DNA from: Caldivirga sp.
GTDB lineage: Archaea; Thermoproteota; Thermoprotei; Thermoproteales; Thermocladiaceae
Length of the DNA stretch: 9,983 nt
Direction: 5' to 3'
Assembly: GCA_028275645.1 (NCBI GenBank)
Contig: JAPWUH010000033.1
Location: 1-9,983 of the forward strand
Shown here: one piece after another, positions 1-5,726 of the stretch
How positions within the stretch are numbered: position 1 is the stretch's first letter
Layout: every line of letters begins with the position of its first letter
Made by a program: the position numbers and the translations under genes
Notes under the pieces: model-generated
Databases searched by the model: none
Seen by the model: the letters and a program-made list of their open reading frames with translations, nothing else
Told to the model about the DNA's origin: nothing

Positions 1-44
1 GATTCCTTAATCTGCTGAATAAACTACACCATAATTATTGTGTA

Positions 45-400
45 CCTTTGGATTCACCCATATATGCCGCTACAAGGTAAAACCCTTACCACGTGTTCAT
101 AACCATCCTGCCAAAGTTACCATGCGCCTATTACCTGTTGCCTAAGGGTATTTGTAGTTTAGTTCCACTCTTACTCTTATCTAACCACTAATTGTGTTGA
201 TGGCGACTACGTGGATGCCCTCATTTATTTTCCAGAGGTCTATGCCATTAACTTTGAGTCTTGCCTTAGCTAAGGCCTTTCTTAGCGCATATGTTGGCTT
301 TCCCATTATTGATGGATCCATGATGTGGTCTAACCCAGCTGGGTCATAGGCAGGAAACTAACCCTGATCGGCCTTACTCCTGTTGAGATCAACCAGGAAA
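45..400 (-). pseudogene. Decayed C-terminal remnant of a thiolase (acetyl-CoA C-acetyltransferase family)
   Basis: There is no intact gene here, but the minus strand translates into recognisable thiolase pieces. From high to low coordinates: GVRPIRVSFL (about 380-351), then after a one-base shift near 349-350 YDPAGLDHIMDPSIMG and KPTYALRKALAKARLKV, then GIDLWKINEG (about 230), then after stops at 181-183 and 142-144 ATGNRRMVTLAGWL (141-100), and in another frame VAAYMGESKGTQ. Thiolases carry in the same order a D-P-x-x-M-G segment, an R-K-A-L-x-x-A-G-L helix, I-D-L-x-E-I-N-E-A-F, G-H-P-x-G-A-T-G-x-R and a C-x-G-G-G-x-G-T motif. The NEAF motif has become NEGI, the catalytic GHP region reads YKYP followed by a stop, and the catalytic Cys region is scrambled. 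The N-terminal two thirds (nucleophile Cys included) are absent, cut off where the promoter of the next gene begins. The motif order makes the family assignment fairly safe; the exact subfamily (acetyl-CoA acetyltransferase or SCP-x-like) is not resolvable. Confidence 0.68.
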
Positions 401-407
401 CAATACA

Positions 408-418
408 TTTATATTTAA
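408..418 (+). promoter_or_regulatory. TATA box of the 440-1081 gene
   Basis: The box TTTATATTTAA is centred about 27 bases before the ATG at 440. This is the spacing expected if transcription begins at or within a base or two of the start codon, giving a leaderless mRNA. No Shine-Dalgarno sequence lies before the ATG. The box sits just beyond the truncated edge of the thiolase remnant. Confidence 0.65.
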
Positions 419-439
419 CCCAGATAAACCGAATAATTA

Positions 440-1081
440 ATGAATCTAGTCAGCCTAATTCTAATAATAGTAGCAGTGGTTGCTGTAGCGGTGATTATTC
501 TACTGGTGGCTAGAGGGGGCAGGAAGGGTAGGGTGAAGCCAACTGTAGGTGGTTCAGTTAATTTAAGCGGCATAAACATACAGCAGGGCACCGGGAGTGG
601 TGTTATGGCGGCTAACCAGCGGGTGGATAAGTCAGCCATAGACTCACTTAGGGAGGAGTTAATCAGCAGGATTGAGAATTTAACCACATTAGTCAATGAT
701 ATTAATAGAAGAATCAGTGAATTGGTTGCCCAGCAGACGGTGGTTCAGGGGGCCCCTGTCATGTTAATTAGCTACACCCCGTCAAGTTTAACAGAGGTTA
801 GGGATATGGTTAACGTGACTGCAGTGGCCCTAATCGACGCCTCAAGTATGAGCGTCACTGAGGGTAGTGGTGAATACGACTTCGAGTCTTTAAGGGATTA
901 CGTATCCATGGTTGCTAGGGATGGCTTAAGCCTTTTAAGTATCGTTAAGGGTAATGATAACATATATGTAATGCCCATTAACAAGGGTACCTTATGCGCC
1001 TTGGTATCCGGCAGGCCGTTATCAATGGCTGAGGTTAATGTTATTAAAAGCCTCATTAGCAACTACCTTTCCTCAAAATGA
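440..1081 (+). CDS. Membrane-anchored coiled-coil protein with possible Roadblock/LC7-like C-terminal domain
   Basis: I do not recognise a named family with certainty. What can be seen in the 213 residues: a hydrophobic helix at residues 3-23 followed directly by the basic stretch RGGRKGRVK, which predicts a single anchor with the rest in the cytoplasm; a Gly/Ser-rich linker (about 35-58); an amphipathic, probably coiled-coil segment (about 64-98, with SLREELISRIENL and INRRISELV); and a globular domain from about 105 to 213. That domain (strand VTAVALIDAS, a short loop, a helix around 148-163, strands SLLSIVKG, NIYVMPIN and GTLCALVSG, then a last helix) follows the order of Roadblock/LC7 or profilin-like folds, which act as dimerising platforms for small GTPases in archaea and bacteria. 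This is a fold-level inference. The gene has its own leaderless promoter and overlaps the convergent AMMECR1 gene by 19 bases at its 3' end. It has no evident operon partner. Confidence 0.8.
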   Translation: MNLVSLILIIVAVVAVAVIILLVARGGRKGRVKPTVGGSVNLSGINIQQGTGSGVMAANQRVDKSAIDSLREELISRIENLTTLVNDINRRISELVAQQTVVQGAPVMLISYTPSSLTEVRDMVNVTAVALIDASSMSVTEGSGEYDFESLRDYVSMVARDGLSLLSIVKGNDNIYVMPINKGTLCALVSGRPLSMAEVNVIKSLISNYLSSK

Positions 1082-1722
1082 CACCTGCTCAATTCCTCAA
1101 GTAGGTTGCGTTCATAAATCTCACCCTTCGGCCTCCTCTCCCTGAATATCTGCGCCTCATAAATATAAACCCTGGTACCCTCCTCAGCCCAACACTCCGG
1201 GCTTAGGTAAGCCTTCTCACAGGCCTCATCTAGGAACATCACGGTGTCCCAGCAGTACTCAACAGGCACCTGAGGTAGGAGTAGGCCGCTGTACATCCCC
1301 CTCTCTATGACGAGGCCATGGATGCCGACCTTAACCATGTTAACCAGCTCCCTGGGTGAACTAAACTTGACCTCCTCAAGTGGGCTAAGCACACTGACCT
1401 CAAACACCACAGAGTCGAGTTCACTGGGGTCAAGTGGCGCAAACCTGGGGTCATCGAAGGCTGCGGCTAGGGCGCTGTTTATGGTGGCCCTGGCCGTGTT
1501 TACGTTGCCCCTCGGGAAGCCTATGCAACCCCTCAGCTCGGTGGTTCCATTCTCCTTAACCGTCTCTATGGTTGTGAAGACTCCGTAGTTATCCTTAAGC
1601 AGCCTGCTGGGTGTATCCTCAGGGGGCTTTAGTACGCGCCTGCTCTTTATGAACTCCTCAACAGCCCTCCTAGCCAGCTTAACCAGGTAAGCCCCCTCCT
1701 CAAGGTTATAGGGTTTAAACAT
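1063..1722 (-). CDS. AMMECR1 domain protein
   Basis: The 219-residue product is a complete AMMECR1 family protein, a family found in archaea, many bacteria and eukaryotes (named for the human AMMECR1 gene); its biochemical role is still not settled. The hallmark motif LRGCIGF is present about residues 63-69, with the surrounding family pattern: an N-terminal helix (GAYLVKLARRAVEEFI), GVFTTIE before the motif, ALAAAFDDPRFAPL after it, then VFEVSVLSPLEEV, GIHGLVIERGMYSGLLLPQVPVEYCWD and a C-terminal EGTRVYIYEAQIF. Length matches the archaeal members. Two adjacent start codons exist, GTG at 1725-1723 and ATG at 1722-1720; I chose ATG because the TATA element at 1741-1752 is centred about 24 bases before it. 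The gene is divergent from the MFS transporter and converges with the preceding gene, overlapping its last codons and stop. Confidence 0.93.
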   Translation of the reverse strand: MFKPYNLEEGAYLVKLARRAVEEFIKSRRVLKPPEDTPSRLLKDNYGVFTTIETVKENGTTELRGCIGFPRGNVNTARATINSALAAAFDDPRFAPLDPSELDSVVFEVSVLSPLEEVKFSSPRELVNMVKVGIHGLVIERGMYSGLLLPQVPVEYCWDTVMFLDEACEKAYLSPECWAEEGTRVYIYEAQIFRERRPKGEIYERNLLEELSRCHFEER

Positions 1723-1740
1723 CACTTAACGCTCTAACAC

Positions 1741-1752
1741 CCTTAAATATCC
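1741..1752 (-). promoter_or_regulatory. TATA box of the AMMECR1 gene
   Basis: On the minus strand this reads GGATATTTAAGG. Its centre lies about 24 bases before the ATG at 1722, which supports that ATG (or the GTG one codon earlier) as a leaderless start. Confidence 0.55.
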
Positions 1753-1818
1753 CTTACGCTAGGCTACACGGTGGCATAGCTGCACAGTTTTACGCCCAGT
1801 GTACTTAAGGGCCTCAGC

Positions 1819-1868
1819 GTGATGAATACGGAACCACGCTGATTTATGAGGAGGGAGACCGCGACTGA
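1819..1868 (+). ncRNA. Candidate archaeal box C/D sRNA (2'-O-methylation guide)
   Basis: All four boxes are present in the right order and spacing for an archaeal C/D guide RNA. Box C is GTGATGA (1819-1825), followed by a 13-base guide (1826-1838, ATACGGAACCACG). Box D' is CTGA (1839-1842), then a 3-base spacer TTT. Box C' is ATGAGGA (1846-1852, one mismatch from RTGATGA), then a 12-base guide (1853-1864, GGGAGACCGCGA), and box D is CTGA (1865-1868). Such RNAs assemble with L7Ae, Nop5 and fibrillarin and direct ribose methylation at the target base paired to the fifth guide base before D or D'. Here that predicts G in the target for both guides (pairing with C1834 and C1860). Total length of about 50-60 bases is typical. 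No convincing terminal stem flanks boxes C and D, which is common in archaea. It lies in the AMMECR1-MFS gap, just before the MFS promoter. The rRNA or tRNA targets could not be assigned by eye. Confidence 0.72.
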
Positions 1869-1878
1869 CGGCGAAACC

Positions 1879-1888
1879 TTTATAAATC
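1879..1888 (+). promoter_or_regulatory. TATA box of the MFS transporter gene
   Basis: CTTTATAAAT, preceded by a purine-rich possible BRE (GCGAAAC), is centred about 27 bases before the ATG at 1911. It predicts a leaderless transcript. An inverted repeat fills the space between it and the start codon. Confidence 0.75.
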
Positions 1889-1890
1889 AA

Positions 1891-1907
1891 TTATTGGTAA
1901 CCAATAA
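1891..1907 (+). promoter_or_regulatory. Perfect inverted repeat, likely repressor operator of the MFS gene
   Basis: TTATTGGTAACCAATAA is an uninterrupted 8+1+8 inverted repeat. It starts 3 bases after the TATA box and ends 3 bases before the ATG, so it spans the DNA between TBP/TFB binding and the predicted transcription start. A dimeric helix-turn-helix regulator bound here would block RNA polymerase recruitment. This is the usual placement of archaeal repressor sites. The regulator itself is not identified in this window. A half-site of 8 bases and an odd centre suit a winged-helix dimer, but that is inference. Confidence 0.6.
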
Positions 1908-1910
1908 AAT

Positions 1911-3260
1911 ATGAATAGTAGAAGTGCAGGCGAGGAGTTAAGACGTATACATTACCTAGTCTTCCTAAGCTTCGCCCTAGGCTTCCTAATATGGGGCTTT
2001 GTCTCAACTAGCGGTATAATGACCATAAATTACTTTAAGGATTACATACCTCCATGGCTACTCCCCCTATCAGTGGTAATAGGCTACGTATTCGTGGTGC
2101 TTGGCGACTTCACGATGGGTGTGCTCACTGATAGGTTAGGTAGGAAGAGGATATTCGTATACACCATGAGCATGTACACAATTGGGTTGTTAGGCATGGC
2201 AGCTTCACTCTATGTTAAACAGCTGGTCAACCCCATGGTTGCCTTCACCGTATTCATGGTTTCGTACGCACTGGCGGAGTTCGGTGTTGGAGGTGAGGAA
2301 CCACCTGCACTGGCGGCCATAACTGAGCTTATGCCAAGCGGCAGTAGGGGTATGATGCTTGTGCTGACGCCCAACTTCGATAATGTGGGCGCAGCATTAG
2401 CAGCAGCCATACTATACGTGTCACTGCTGCTCACAGGCCAAGCCAGTGTGCCATCAATATACGCCATGATTGGTTCAGCACTCGTGGTGGTTTTCATAGC
2501 ACTCATCGTTAGGCTCAGCATACCTGAATCGGTTAAGTGGCTTGAAGCCAGGGGTAGGGTTAATGAGGCCATTGAGGTGGCTAGGCGTGAGGGGCTTGAG
2601 TACGTGTTAAGCAAGGGTGGCTCAAACATCCAATTAAAGGCCCCACCAGCCTGGTTCAGGGCACTATTCCTATCCATAATAGGTTTCGTTCAAATCACCA
2701 CGTATGGGTTAATGGCATACACCATAATTTACCTGCCATCATTACCCTTCAGCAGTAACCCTGAGCTTCAGTCACTGGTTGTGTTGTTTGCAAACCTGGG
2801 TGCGTCAATAGCCGGTTTAATAGGCTTTTGGGTTGATGCCATAGGCAGGAGGCCCTTCACATTACTATCGTACGTGGGTGGGTTACTGACCATGGTACCT
2901 ATATTCCTAATATACGCGGCCATAAACACACCACTGAGGTCATCACTACCAGTATTCTACGTCCTACTCTTCCTAAACATGGCCTTCAGTGAGTTTGGTT
3001 GGGCAGTTAGGACGCTGCTTGAGCCTGAGTTATTCCCGACAAGGACTAGGGGGACGTGGATAGGGGTGATTAGGTTAATAGCCTGGGGCATCTTCATAGT
3101 ACTGACGTACTACCTCCTCAGCACATTAAACACCTACCAGTACCTACTGGTCAACCTGATACTGTACGCAATCGGTGCCTTAGCGTCCATAGCCTGGTAC
3201 ATATGGGGTGTTGAGACTAGGGGTGTACCGGTAAGCATCTTGGATGAGGCCATGGGTTAA
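1911..3260 (+). CDS. MFS transporter, sugar-porter / metabolite:H+ symporter type
   Basis: The 449-residue protein is a full-length 12-helix major facilitator. The signature loop between helices 2 and 3 is GVLTDRLGRKR (about residues 70-80), and the equivalent loop of the second half is FWVDAIGRRP (about 307-315). The fourth-helix pattern GVGGEEPPALAAITELMPSGSRG, given here as positions 125-147 with key residues G-x-G-G-E-x-P and E-x-x-P-x-x-x-R-G, and the central cytoplasmic loop PESVKWLEARGR (about 205-216) are hallmarks of the sugar porter and metabolite:H+ symporter branches. It therefore probably imports a sugar, organic acid or similar small metabolite using a cation gradient; the substrate cannot be told from sequence. 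The start at 1911 is fixed by the TATA box at 1879-1888. The operator-like palindrome before the gene suggests substrate-controlled expression. It appears to be transcribed alone. Confidence 0.92.
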   Translation: MNSRSAGEELRRIHYLVFLSFALGFLIWGFVSTSGIMTINYFKDYIPPWLLPLSVVIGYVFVVLGDFTMGVLTDRLGRKRIFVYTMSMYTIGLLGMAASLYVKQLVNPMVAFTVFMVSYALAEFGVGGEEPPALAAITELMPSGSRGMMLVLTPNFDNVGAALAAAILYVSLLLTGQASVPSIYAMIGSALVVVFIALIVRLSIPESVKWLEARGRVNEAIEVARREGLEYVLSKGGSNIQLKAPPAWFRALFLSIIGFVQITTYGLMAYTIIYLPSLPFSSNPELQSLVVLFANLGASIAGLIGFWVDAIGRRPFTLLSYVGGLLTMVPIFLIYAAINTPLRSSLPVFYVLLFLNMAFSEFGWAVRTLLEPELFPTRTRGTWIGVIRLIAWGIFIVLTYYLLSTLNTYQYLLVNLILYAIGALASIAWYIWGVETRGVPVSILDEAMG

Positions 3261-3370
3261 TCTTAGTATTCACAGTCATGCTGTTTAGGGGTCTTTAAGG
3301 AATTGGTTCATTCTCTTCGACCATGATTAACATTGGCACTGCATGGTGTAAACGTAGTTTGACTGGGAAG

Positions 3371-3379
3371 TATTTTTAA
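3371..3379 (+). promoter_or_regulatory. TATA box of sua5
   Basis: TATTTTTAA is centred about 30 bases before the ATG at 3405 and about 36 before the in-frame ATG at 3411. It implies a transcription start near 3400 and a very short leader. The rest of the 144-base gap (3261-3404) shows no other clear element. Confidence 0.5.
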
Positions 3380-3404
3380 GCGTGGAGACGTAGGTTGATG
3401 AGCC

Positions 3405-4463
3405 ATGACGATGCTCATTAAGGTGGATCCCATTAAGCCCGATGAGTCTGAGGTTAAGAAGGCGGCTGAGGTTATATTGAGAGGTGGCTTGGTCGCCTTC
3501 CCCACCGAGACTGTTTATGGCCTTGGTGCATCGACGTATAATGATGACGCCATTAGGAGGATCTACATGGTTAAGAATAGGCCCATGGATAACCCAAGCA
3601 TAGTTCACGTATCAACCTTCGACCAGCTTCACGAGGTGGTCCAGGAGGTTCCTGGTGATCTTGAGGAGAGGCTTAGGGTGGCTTGGCCCGGCCCATTAAC
3701 AGTGATACTCAGGAAGAGTTCAAGGGTTAGCCCAGTAGCCTCCTGCGGTTTGGATACAATTGCCGTTAGGATGCCGGCCCACCCAGTGGCCTTAATGCTG
3801 ATAAGGCTAAGCACCCCCATATCAGCACCGAGCGCTAACCTATCCGGTAAGCCAAGCCCAACCAGGGCTGAGCACGTTATTAGGGATCTTTGGGGTAAGG
3901 TTGACGTTATCATTGATGGGGGTGAAACCTTCTTCGGCGTTGAGTCAACGATAATAGACTACACCAAGAGACCACCAGTGCTCTATAGGCCAGGCCCCTT
4001 CACACTGGAGGAGTTGAGGAGACTGTTCGGCGATATTAGGATCCCCGAGCAGGCCCTTGGGCTTGGCGAGTTTAAGGAGGCCCTAGCCCCCGGAATGAAG
4101 TATAGGCACTATGCCCCGGATAAACCATTGACTGTGGTTGAGTGTAGTGACCTAGAGGGCTTAGTTAAGTTAACAATGGATCTAGCCATGGATGAGGCTA
4201 AGAGGGGTAGGAGAGTTGTGGTGTTGTGTAGTAGTGAAACCTGCGGCAAATACAGGAGCTTAGGTCTCAGGGTCATTGAGGTTGGGTCGAGGGTTAACCT
4301 GTACACGGTGGCTAAGAACCTATTCCACTCATTAAGGTTGATTGATGAAATCGATGCAGACGTGGCCATTGCCGAGGGTTACCCTGAGGTTGGGATTGGC
4401 CTAGCCGTAATGAATAGGTTGAGGAAGGCCTCGGGCCACAACATAGTTAGGTGCGTTGATTAG
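3405..4463 (+). CDS. sua5: Threonylcarbamoyl-AMP synthase, Sua5 type
   Basis: This enzyme makes threonylcarbamoyl-AMP from threonine, bicarbonate and ATP, the first step of the N6-threonylcarbamoyladenosine (t6A37) modification of ANN-decoding tRNAs; the KEOPS complex then transfers the group. The 352 residues show the two-domain Sua5 layout. The YrdC/TsaC domain covers about 10-205, with GGLVAFPTETVYGLGAS (28-43), KNRPMDNPSIVHV (57-69), WPGPLTVIL, DTIAVRMPAHP, SAPSANLSGKPSPT (140-153), and DGGETFFGVESTI followed by PPVLYRPG. A linker APGMKYRHYAPDKPL (228-242) then leads to the Sua5 C-terminal domain, about 243-352. Length and motifs match archaeal Sua5 rather than the single-domain TsaC. Start at 3405 fits the TATA box at 3371; a second in-frame ATG lies two codons on. 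It has its own promoter and stands alone. Confidence 0.96.
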   Translation: MTMLIKVDPIKPDESEVKKAAEVILRGGLVAFPTETVYGLGASTYNDDAIRRIYMVKNRPMDNPSIVHVSTFDQLHEVVQEVPGDLEERLRVAWPGPLTVILRKSSRVSPVASCGLDTIAVRMPAHPVALMLIRLSTPISAPSANLSGKPSPTRAEHVIRDLWGKVDVIIDGGETFFGVESTIIDYTKRPPVLYRPGPFTLEELRRLFGDIRIPEQALGLGEFKEALAPGMKYRHYAPDKPLTVVECSDLEGLVKLTMDLAMDEAKRGRRVVVLCSSETCGKYRSLGLRVIEVGSRVNLYTVAKNLFHSLRLIDEIDADVAIAEGYPEVGIGLAVMNRLRKASGHNIVRCVD

Positions 4464-4475
4464 TCATTTGGCTAA

Positions 4476-4486
4476 AACATTTAAAC
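4476..4486 (+). promoter_or_regulatory. TATA box of the 4508-5689 gene pair
   Basis: The A/T-rich element AACATTTAAAC is centred about 27 bases before the ATG at 4508. It lies in the 44-base gap after sua5, so the following pair need not be read through from sua5. Confidence 0.6.
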
Positions 4487-4507
4487 ACCAAACCTAAGCG
4501 GTGTCTA

Positions 4508-5284
4508 ATGAACACGGACGCATTGATAACATACGTGGCCATAGTTATCATAGTCGCGGCCGCGGTATTCTCAATATTTGTACACGCCTTTAAGCCAAGT
4601 AAGGGTGTGGAGTTTACACCAACCTACGTAGTGCTCAATCAACACATAGGAGACATGGTAACTATGGCGTCTACACTGGGTTTACAGTACGGTAACTCAA
4701 CAGCCCCAATCTGGATAATCTACTTCATTAATCCTTATGATGATGCCAACTACACGTTGAGTAATGTGTTCAACTCAACGGTGATGAGCATGGTTAATGA
4801 GGGTAAGGTTAACTTAATCATGATACCAAACACGGTCACCTACAACAGCGTCAGTGGTACAGTTACGCAAAGGTTCCTACCCTTATATGTATGCGCCTAC
4901 AGCATTAACAAGACGGCCTCCCTTGAATTCCTCAGGTGGTTCAGTGTTAAGGTTCATGAGAACGCCACGCTAGCCCTAAACATCAGCCTAAGTGACATGC
5001 TTAGCGAGTTATCGAGCCTAGGGGTCAGTGGCGTGAACTACACAGCCTGCGCCGTTAAGTTCAACTCAACCCTAGGCAACTACTACTCATTCATGGTCAG
5101 CGTGCTTTCGTGGGCTTATGGCTTACAGGTCCCAAGCGGTTACATATTACCCAACGATCTGGTTATAGTTGGGATTAATAGGGTTAGTGGAATAGCCGTA
5201 GTTGACGAGAACATAGCCGGCTATACACCACCATTAGGCGTAATGATAAGTAATTTAATTACGCAGAGACCCTTCTACGGCTGA
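4508..5284 (+). CDS. Membrane-anchored extracytoplasmic thioredoxin/DsbA-like protein lacking the CxxC active site
   Basis: The 258-residue protein begins with a hydrophobic anchor (about residues 7-27) and the rest is probably outside the cell. About eight N-x-S/T sequons (for example NST at 63, NYT at 81, NST at 89, NKT at 134, NAT at 152, NIS at 158) suit a glycosylated surface protein. From about 66 on, the order of elements resembles a DsbA/thioredoxin_4 domain: strand WIIYFINPY, a helix starting where the redox motif should be, strand VNLIMIPN, a helical insert with a LYVCA and LEFLRWF stretch, the LGVSGVNYTACAV segment, and a final LPNDLVIVGI strand after a Pro in the cis-Pro area. The motif position reads NPYDDAN (75-81) where active members have D-P-x-C-x-x-C, so both catalytic cysteines are Asp and Asn; only C129 and C181 exist. 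It would thus be a non-redox fold used for binding or folding help. The fold assignment is inference. Only 6 bases separate it from the next gene, suggesting cotranscription. Confidence 0.82.
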   Translation: MNTDALITYVAIVIIVAAAVFSIFVHAFKPSKGVEFTPTYVVLNQHIGDMVTMASTLGLQYGNSTAPIWIIYFINPYDDANYTLSNVFNSTVMSMVNEGKVNLIMIPNTVTYNSVSGTVTQRFLPLYVCAYSINKTASLEFLRWFSVKVHENATLALNISLSDMLSELSSLGVSGVNYTACAVKFNSTLGNYYSFMVSVLSWAYGLQVPSGYILPNDLVIVGINRVSGIAVVDENIAGYTPPLGVMISNLITQRPFYG

Positions 5285-5290
5285 TGGTTA

Positions 5291-5689
5291 ATGAACACTG
5301 AGGAGTTATTCAACTTAACGGCGACGTACCTCTCAGTCCTGAGGGTTGAGCATATAATACTGGTTAAGTTAATCATGGAGGTGGCTGGGGGTAGAATCAA
5401 CTGTAGTAGGTTAATTAGGGTGTTAAGTGGCCACATTGAGAAGGAGAATGGTGTACTAATGAAACACGGCTTAACCTTAAGCTCGATAAAACAGTTAAGG
5501 AACCTGTACGAGGAGTGCTATGAGGCATGTATTGAGGGTAAGTTAACTAACAGGGAGTTAAGTAACCTTTTAATAGCCATTAAGGGTCATGATGACGAAT
5601 TGAGGTCCCTTATGGATGAGCTAGTTAACAGGTACTTTAATGAAGCAGCTAATGAAGTTTCAACTGGGGCTTCAAATGAGGGGAAATAG
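5291..5689 (+). CDS. Hypothetical small all-helical protein (possible four-helix bundle)
   Basis: I do not recognise this 132-residue protein. It has no signal peptide or membrane segment and looks like four helices: about 3-31, 38-58, 63-82 and 87-118, followed by a polar Ser/Asn/Glu-rich tail. Potential metal ligands recur on the helices: E20-H21 in the first, H48-I-E-K-E52 (an HxxxE pair) and H59 in the second, E74/E75/E78 with C76 and C80 in the third, and H100-D-D-E103 in the fourth. This is reminiscent of hemerythrin-like or other di-iron four-helix proteins but misses the full ligand set, so it is only a suggestion. It starts 6 bases after the stop of the cysteine-less DsbA-like gene without an obvious ribosome binding site, so the two are probably one transcript. 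That pairing hints at a shared, unknown role. Confidence 0.75.
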   Translation: MNTEELFNLTATYLSVLRVEHIILVKLIMEVAGGRINCSRLIRVLSGHIEKENGVLMKHGLTLSSIKQLRNLYEECYEACIEGKLTNRELSNLLIAIKGHDDELRSLMDELVNRYFNEAANEVSTGASNEGK

Positions 5690-5726
5690 ATTAATACTGA
5701 TACTCAGCGACCTTGACTGTTGAGGT

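Noticed and set aside
333..344. Perfect 12-base palindrome ACCCAGCTGGGT
   Set aside because: It falls inside the thiolase remnant, encodes readable residues (DPAG) there and is not placed near a promoter start; a chance palindrome is the simpler reading.
1814..1842. 8-base inverted repeat TCAGCGTG ... CACGCTGA with a 13-base loop, possible terminator or hairpin
   Set aside because: It overlaps box C, the guide and box D' of the C/D sRNA candidate, which explains the conserved-looking bases better; no T run follows it closely.
3396..3450. TTGATGA followed by GATGAGTCTGA around the sua5 start, looking like C/D boxes
   Set aside because: There is no D' box at guide distance, the spacing is wrong, and the bases are coding sequence of sua5.
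3308..3608. Antisense open frames of 65 and 93 residues across the sua5 start
   Set aside because: They lie opposite a clearly conserved gene and its promoter, have low-complexity composition and resemble no protein.
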